This document shows, piece after piece, positions 6,810-9,036 of a stretch of DNA of 9,036 bases; the stretch's first letter is position 1; every line of letters begins with the position of its first letter. The DNA is from CAYMUN01 sp964640775 (GTDB taxonomy: Bacteria; Patescibacteriota; Saccharimonadia; Saccharimonadales; UBA4665): positions 1-9,036 of the forward strand of contig CAZXIT010000034.1 of assembly GCA_964640775.1 (NCBI GenBank), read 5' to 3'. Position numbers and translations under genes: made by a program. The notes beneath the pieces are model-generated. The model searched no databases, had not been told where the DNA came from, and was given only the letters and a program-made list of their open reading frames with translations.

Positions 6810-7418
6810 TCAAGCTGGCACCAGTTCTTCTTCCTCTTCCCGAACCCGAGCGGCATTGAGGGCGTCGGCATACCACCGCAGTTCATCAAGCATGCCTTGC
6901 AGTTGGCTCTGCGGACCGTATGGATTAGCCTTGGCCTCTGCTGAGAGCCTGCCGGCCTCGTCAATCACGTCGCTCATACGGGCAATGGCGCTAAATTTTG
7001 ATATTGGTACCGACTGCGCCTCAGACAAAATTTCTTTGAGGTGTATCGCTGCCCGTGCGCCTCCTACCCCGCCGTGCGAGGCAATAGCCGTCGGCTTGCG
7101 CTGCAGCTCCCAAGTCAGGTAATCAAACGCGTTCTTAAGTTCGCCAGGTATGGAATGGTTGTATTCGGGGGTCACGAACACATAGGCGTCAAATTCGCTT
7201 ATCTTATCGAGCCACTTCTGGACGGCCGGGTCAATGTCACGGTTAGGATTGTAGCGCGGCGAGATTGGCTCGTTGATAAACGGCATTGGATAGTCTTTGA
7301 TGTCGACATGTTCGGCCTCGACGTCCTCCATGGCATTGGCGGTTCTGACAATCCACAGTGACTGGCGCGGCGTGACTCTGTTTGGCCGGCTAGTCCCAGT
7401 TATTACAGCTAATTTCAT
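6810..7418 (-). CDS. NADPH-dependent FMN reductase (flavodoxin-like oxidoreductase)
   Basis: This is a cytoplasmic flavodoxin-fold enzyme that uses NAD(P)H and bound FMN to reduce quinones, azo compounds, nitro compounds or flavin; the substrate is unknown. The 202 residues fit the family. FMN contacts are visible in the phosphate loop (VITGTSRPNR, residues 5-14), in TPEYNHSIPGELKNAFDYL (the family PEYN-S-P--LKN-D motif) and in ASHGGVGGARAA. The protein ends in an unusual acidic tail (REEEEELVPA). The ATG at 7416-7418 is chosen because GGGGG lies 8 bases upstream; the frame is open further upstream to 7655 but only as the shadow of the divergent gene. It is transcribed divergently from the HxlR regulator across two operator-like boxes, which implies redox- or electrophile-triggered control. 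The hairpin at 6754-6776 follows it. Confidence 0.9.
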   Translation of the reverse strand: MKLAVITGTSRPNRVTPRQSLWIVRTANAMEDVEAEHVDIKDYPMPFINEPISPRYNPNRDIDPAVQKWLDKISEFDAYVFVTPEYNHSIPGELKNAFDYLTWELQRKPTAIASHGGVGGARAAIHLKEILSEAQSVPISKFSAIARMSDVIDEAGRLSAEAKANPYGPQSQLQGMLDELRWYADALNAARVREEEEELVPA

Positions 7419-7434
7419 ATTTGTTCCCCCTATG

Positions 7435-7452
7435 CTATACTTTTTATAGTTA
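7435..7452. promoter_or_regulatory. Operator-like box 1, reductase side
   Basis: This 18-bp sequence matches box 2 (7478-7495) at 15 of 18 positions in the same orientation. It contains CTATA-CTTTT-TATAG symmetry and overlaps the perfect 12-bp palindrome ATAGTTAACTAT (7446-7457). Its edge is 17 bases before the reductase start codon, so a bound regulator would block that promoter or the ribosome-binding region. It resembles the TACT-N-AGTA operators of DUF24/HxlR regulators such as YodB. Confidence 0.6.
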
Positions 7453-7477
7453 ACTATGAGGTAGTATAGGCCTAATA

Positions 7478-7495
7478 CTATACTTTGTAAAGTAA
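7478..7495. promoter_or_regulatory. Operator-like box 2, overlapping the hxlR start
   Basis: The core TACTTTGTAAAGTA (7481-7494) is a palindrome symmetric at 12 of 14 positions, ending at the base before the HxlR ATG (7495). It overlaps a TATACT -10-like hexamer at 7479-7484, which would give a leaderless hxlR transcript. A regulator bound here would repress its own gene. The box is spaced 43 bases from box 1, close to four helical turns, so both would lie on the same DNA face. Confidence 0.65.
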
Positions 7496-7833
7496 TGAAT
7501 AATACATCTGTTAAACAACCCCTGGAGCCTAAAGTCGGTTGCATCGCGGCCGCTATGCAGATTATCGGCAATAAATGGACAGCCCTTATCCTCCGCGACC
7601 TCTTTAGCGGCCCCAAGCGCTTCTGCGAGCTAGAAAAATCCGTCGGAACCATCAATCCTCGTACCCTTTCCCAGCGCCTAGACGATCTCGAAGCTCACGG
7701 CATCATCACCCGCAAAAGTTTCGCCGAAGTCCCGCCCCGCACCGAATATACCCTCACCGGCAAGGGCCGCGACTTGTTCCCCATCCTCAAGCAAATGGCT
7801 ACTTGGGGCAACAAATACGAAGAGTCCTGCTAG
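7495..7833 (+). CDS. HxlR/DUF24-family redox-sensing transcriptional regulator
   Basis: This is a winged-helix dimeric regulator (112 aa, typical 100-120) of the family that includes YodB, CatR and HypR. Family marks are the VGCIAAAMQIIGNKWTALIL start, the recognition helix region (RFCELEKSVGTINPRTLSQRL), the wing (GIITRKSFAEVPPRTEYTLT) and the terminal dimerisation helix. Cys16 occupies the conserved N-terminal sensor position just before the first long helix. Cys44 and the terminal Cys112 are candidate disulfide partners, as in HypR (second cysteine in the body) or YodB (near the C-terminus). The ATG at 7495 has no Shine-Dalgarno sequence and follows the palindromic box immediately, which suggests a leaderless, autoregulated gene. 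It diverges from the flavin reductase, the usual partner of such regulators. Confidence 0.92.
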   Translation: MNNTSVKQPLEPKVGCIAAAMQIIGNKWTALILRDLFSGPKRFCELEKSVGTINPRTLSQRLDDLEAHGIITRKSFAEVPPRTEYTLTGKGRDLFPILKQMATWGNKYEESC

Positions 7834-7905
7834 CCTTAGCGAGCTGGACGGCTCCCTGATTGTCACCCGAACGAATACCTTTTTTGAGAGGGCTGCTGGT
7901 GAATG

Positions 7906-7966
7906 GCTATGCGTTAGATATCTATTGCCTGGCGATTGCATAGCTAACGGATATCTAATGGGCATA
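7906..7966. repeat. Cluster of mutually exclusive inverted repeats
   Basis: Three pairings compete. TTAGATATC (7914-7922) pairs with GATATCTAA (7950-7958) and can extend outward through TATGC/GCATA (7908-7912 with 7962-7966). GCTATGC (7906-7912) pairs with GCATAGC (7938-7944). CGTTAG (7912-7917) pairs with CTAACG (7944-7949). Neither side ends in a T run, so a simple terminator is unlikely. It lies between the convergent hxlR gene and the asparaginase remnant. The rest of 7834-7992 holds nothing I can name. Confidence 0.55.
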
Positions 7967-7992
7967 CGCACTAAAAAATACGAGCGAGTTAG

Positions 7993-8144
7993 CTATTGTT
8001 CGACTGAGAAGAAGTGGGCTTCAGCCAGGTTTTTAGCAACTTCTGGCGGTGTGAATAAGTTTCCATGCATAGAAAGTAAAATACCTGCTTTCATTTTCTG
8101 AATCAATCGTACCGCCGGTGATTATCACGTCTATTTTTTATCAC
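7993..8144 (-). pseudogene. Remnant of an asparaginase-domain gene (internal deletion and frameshift)
   Basis: On the minus strand, one frame reads DVIITGGTIDSENE (about 8131-8090), which matches the N-terminal nucleophile motif of L-asparaginase-type proteins (TGGTIDS). That frame then loses sense and stops. The frame one base over reads LIQKMKAGILLSMHGNLF and TPPEVAKNLAEAHFFSVEQ and ends at TAG 7993-7995. This resembles the C-terminal end of the short asparaginase-domain proteins found in Patescibacteria (GI-CM-GR-F-P-EV-KN). About 120 middle residues are missing, and the two ends meet around 8092-8105 out of frame. No intact start is seen; a GTG at 8142-8144 would join the TGGTID frame if the A6 tract at 8135-8140 were one base shorter. 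It lies 17 bases downstream of msrB on the same strand. Identification is by motif only. Confidence 0.6.
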
Positions 8145-8161
8145 TTATAGCGCTGACCATA

Positions 8162-8557
8162 TTACTTCTTTTCTTTGAAGTCGAGGGCGGCAGAGTTAAT
8201 GCAAAAACGCATGCCGGTGGGCTGGTCGGGAGCGTCATTGAAGACATGTCCGAGGTGGCCGCCGCAATTGGCGCAGGTAACTTCTACGCGATGCGAGCCG
8301 AGACTGACATCCTCGACTAGGCGGACCGCTTCGGTGTTGGCGGGGTCGTAAAAACTGGGCCAGCCAGAGCCGGAGTCAAATTTGGTGTCGCTCTTGAACA
8401 CCACGGCGCCGCAGGCGCCGCACACAAAATCACCAGTCCCCTTTTCGTGCAGCAGCTTGCCGGTTCCCGGCATTTCCGTCCCTTTGTTGCGCAATACTTC
8501 GTATTGCTCGGGAGTTAGTTTCTTTTTCCATTCGTCCTCTGATAGATCCATGGCCAT
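8162..8557 (-). CDS. msrB: Peptide-methionine (R)-S-oxide reductase MsrB
   Basis: MsrB repairs methionine-R-sulfoxide in oxidised proteins using thioredoxin-type reductant. The 131 residues match the single-domain family. The structural zinc is bound by two CxxC pairs (FVCGACGAVVF and VTCANCGGHLGHVF), the substrate pocket has DSGSGWPSFYDP, and the catalytic cysteine lies in RFCINSAALDF. Many homologues have Tyr where Phe precedes the catalytic Cys here. The first ATG (8555-8557) is chosen because AAGGAG lies 11 bases upstream and because the stop of an upstream frame abuts it (TAAATG); a second ATG two codons later is possible. The resolving cysteine is not obvious near the N-terminus. Proximity to the HxlR/flavin reductase pair suggests a local oxidative-stress cluster. 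Confidence 0.95.
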   Translation of the reverse strand: MAMDLSEDEWKKKLTPEQYEVLRNKGTEMPGTGKLLHEKGTGDFVCGACGAVVFKSDTKFDSGSGWPSFYDPANTEAVRLVEDVSLGSHRVEVTCANCGGHLGHVFNDAPDQPTGMRFCINSAALDFKEKK

Positions 8558-8611
8558 TTATGCTTTTTCTCCTTCTTCGACGTCCTTGGGCTTAGCCAGC
8601 CGGTCGAGTAG
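8558..8611 (-). CDS. C-terminal fragment of an upstream gene (cut at the contig junction)
   Basis: On the minus strand a frame ending LLDRLAKPKDVEEGEKA stops with TAA directly against the msrB ATG. The Lys/Glu-rich tail and the stop-start contact look like the true 3' end of the gene preceding msrB in an operon. Above about 8611 the composition changes to the high-GC block, so the rest of the gene is missing. Too short to identify. Confidence 0.4.
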   Translation of the reverse strand, partial: LLDRLAKPKDVEEGEKA

Positions 8612-8621
8612 AACACACACA

Positions 8622-8645
8622 CCACGAAGGAGACGAACGATGAAC
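8622..8645 (+). repeat. Repeated leader/ribosome-binding unit, copy 1
   Basis: CCACGAAGGAGAC followed by a 2-base spacer and ACGATGAAC spans the ribosome-binding site and the start of the 66-aa gene. Copy 2 (8873-8897) is identical except for a 3-base spacer (AAG in place of GA). Confidence 0.8.
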
Positions 8646-8840
8646 CTGACCCGCCACACCAACCAGCAGAACCGCAACGACCACCTCTGTAGCCGCTGCG
8701 ACCGCCCCATGACGCACGGCGAGTCCTACTGCCGCGACGAACAGGCCAAGATCGTCTGCGACGAGTGCCGCGACAACGAACTCGACCTCGACACCCCCCT
8801 CGACGTGGGGGCCCTCACGCGGGAATGCGCCGGCAACTAA
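8640..8840 (+). CDS. Small zinc-ribbon-like protein, 66 aa, phage-type
   Basis: I do not recognise a family. The 66 residues contain LCSRC (Cys17, Cys20), Cys31 and VCDECR (Cys40, Cys43), plus Cys63 near the end. The two CxxC pairs about 20 residues apart suggest a zinc ribbon. The start MNLTRHTNQQ is set by AAGGAG about 6 bases upstream of the ATG (8640-8642). Codons are strongly C-ending and GC is far above the rest of the window. The same leader sequence recurs before the next ORF (8892), a pattern of repeated short cistrons typical of actinobacteriophage genomes. Its source is probably not the organism encoding dnaG and msrB. Confidence 0.6.
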   Translation: MNLTRHTNQQNRNDHLCSRCDRPMTHGESYCRDEQAKIVCDECRDNELDLDTPLDVGALTRECAGN

Positions 8841-8872
8841 CCCCTACACCCCCGCCGGGACGCCCCCTCCGG

Positions 8873-8897
8873 CCACGAAGGAGACAAGACGATGAAC
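8873..8897 (+). repeat. Repeated leader/ribosome-binding unit, copy 2
   Basis: The same CCACGAAGGAGAC ... ACGATGAAC unit as at 8622-8645, placed before the ORF starting at 8892. Matching extends through the start codon and the Asn codon. Confidence 0.8.
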
Positions 8898-9036
8898 ACT
8901 TTTCTTGCCGCCCTGTCCCTGGGAATCCTGACCGCCTTCGCCCTGGTCGGTGCCGCGTGGGGGGGGGGGGGGCGGGGGGGGGGGGGGGGGGGGCGGGGGG
9001 GGGGGGGACAAAGAGGGCAAAAACACACCCCCCGAA
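8892..9036 (+). CDS. N-terminal hydrophobic fragment running into the G tract
   Basis: The ORF starts ATG 8892-8894 after a good AAGGAG and encodes MNTFLAALSLGILTAFALVG, a short hydrophobic segment like a membrane anchor or signal peptide. It then enters the G tract and encodes poly-glycine, which is not credible protein sequence. Only the first ~23 codons (to about 8958) should be trusted. Function unknown. Confidence 0.4.
   Translation, partial: MNTFLAALSLGILTAFALVGAAWGGGGRGGGGGGRGGGGQRGQKHTPR
8959..9007. other. 49-base near-pure G tract, probable sequencing artefact
   Basis: All bases from 8959 to 9007 are G except C at 8973 and 8994. Such runs are produced by two-colour Illumina chemistry when signal is lost and are then assembled at contig ends. 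The 29 bases after it (9008-9036) are A/C-rich and cannot be placed. Confidence 0.8.

Larger units (their letters stand above)
8612..9036. other. High-GC terminal block, probable chimeric or foreign contig end
   Basis: From about 8612 the base composition rises sharply, nearly all codons end in C or G, and strong GAAGGAG ribosome-binding sites appear with actinomycete or actinophage style. The block ends in a G tract. Nothing in it resembles the preceding 8.6 kb. The boundary is placed by eye to within about 15 bases. Confidence 0.6.

Noticed and set aside
7419..7655. Upstream in-frame extension of the flavin reductase to 7655
   Set aside because: It would run through the operators and the antisense of hxlR, and encodes no family-like sequence. 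The ATG at 7418 has its own ribosome-binding site and begins with the FMN-binding motif.
7835..8101. Open plus-strand frame of 88 codons between hxlR and msrB (reads ...GEWLCVRYLLPGD...)
   Set aside because: It has no upstream start codon or ribosome-binding site, it crosses the inverted repeats, and its second half is antisense to the asparaginase remnant. The only ATG (7958) gives 47 residues without recognisable features.
8131..8160. Nine-codon minus-strand ORF ATG...TAG just after msrB
   Set aside because: Too short, no ribosome-binding site, and overlaps the remnant in another frame.
8959..9007. G tract as a G-quadruplex regulatory element
   Set aside because: Its length, near-purity and position at a contig end fit a sequencing artefact much better than a biological G-quadruplex.
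8837..9028. Proline-rich minus-strand ORFs at the right end
   Set aside because: They are created by the poly-C complement of the G tract and are not biological coding sequence.
1..9036. tRNA, rRNA, CRISPR array, transposase or riboswitch
   Set aside because: Scanned by eye on both strands: no cloverleaf with a TTCRA loop, no spaced direct-repeat array, no transposase motif and no known aptamer pattern found.

Overview
The window looks like a stretch of a small-genome bacterium with about 50% GC, tight gene packing and the standard genetic code. It most resembles Candidatus Saccharibacteria/Patescibacteria. The basis is a compact dnaG-rpoD pair, a DnaG whose zinc-finger ligands are replaced, a Pro/Ala/Gln-rich single-pass membrane protein of a style common in that group, and genes with -10-like boxes right at the start codon. 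This assignment rests on protein style rather than a search, so I hold it at moderate confidence. The last ~420 bases are different: high GC, C-ending codons, two phage-like mini-cistrons and a 49-base almost pure G tract. They look like sequence from another (actinobacterial or actinophage) source joined at a contig end.

Layout. On the minus strand, 4101 to 1 holds a 14-TM DHA2-type drug exporter, DNA primase (dnaG) and the primary sigma factor (rpoD, cut by the window edge). dnaG and rpoD overlap by 26 bases. Divergent from the exporter, 4169-5245 (+) encodes a Pro/Ala-rich single-pass membrane protein of unknown function. It ends in a 4-base stop-to-stop overlap with a minus-strand cluster at 6737-5242: oligoribonuclease (orn), an unrecognised 192-aa protein and an MmcQ/YjbR-like protein.

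A redox module follows. An FMN-dependent NAD(P)H reductase (7418-6810, -) and a HxlR/DUF24 regulator (7495-7833, +) diverge from a 76-base spacer that carries two near-identical 18-bp operator-like boxes 43 bases apart. The regulator keeps the N-terminal cysteine used for thiol sensing in this family. The 328-base gap from 7834 to 8161 holds a cluster of mutually exclusive inverted repeats and, on the minus strand, the fused N- and C-terminal ends of an asparaginase-domain gene that has lost its middle. Next comes msrB (8557-8162, -), whose start abuts the stop of a truncated upstream reading frame.

The genes combine replication and transcription initiation (dnaG, rpoD), RNA end-turnover (orn) and an oxidative or electrophile defence set (HxlR, flavin reductase, MsrB, possibly the exporter). 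I do not see a clear new multi-gene system. The most noteworthy points are the zinc-less DnaG, the duplicated operator pair, the asparaginase fossil, the leaderless-looking promoters, the two-codon ORF that captures the only good ribosome-binding site ahead of the 4169 gene, and the chimeric right end.
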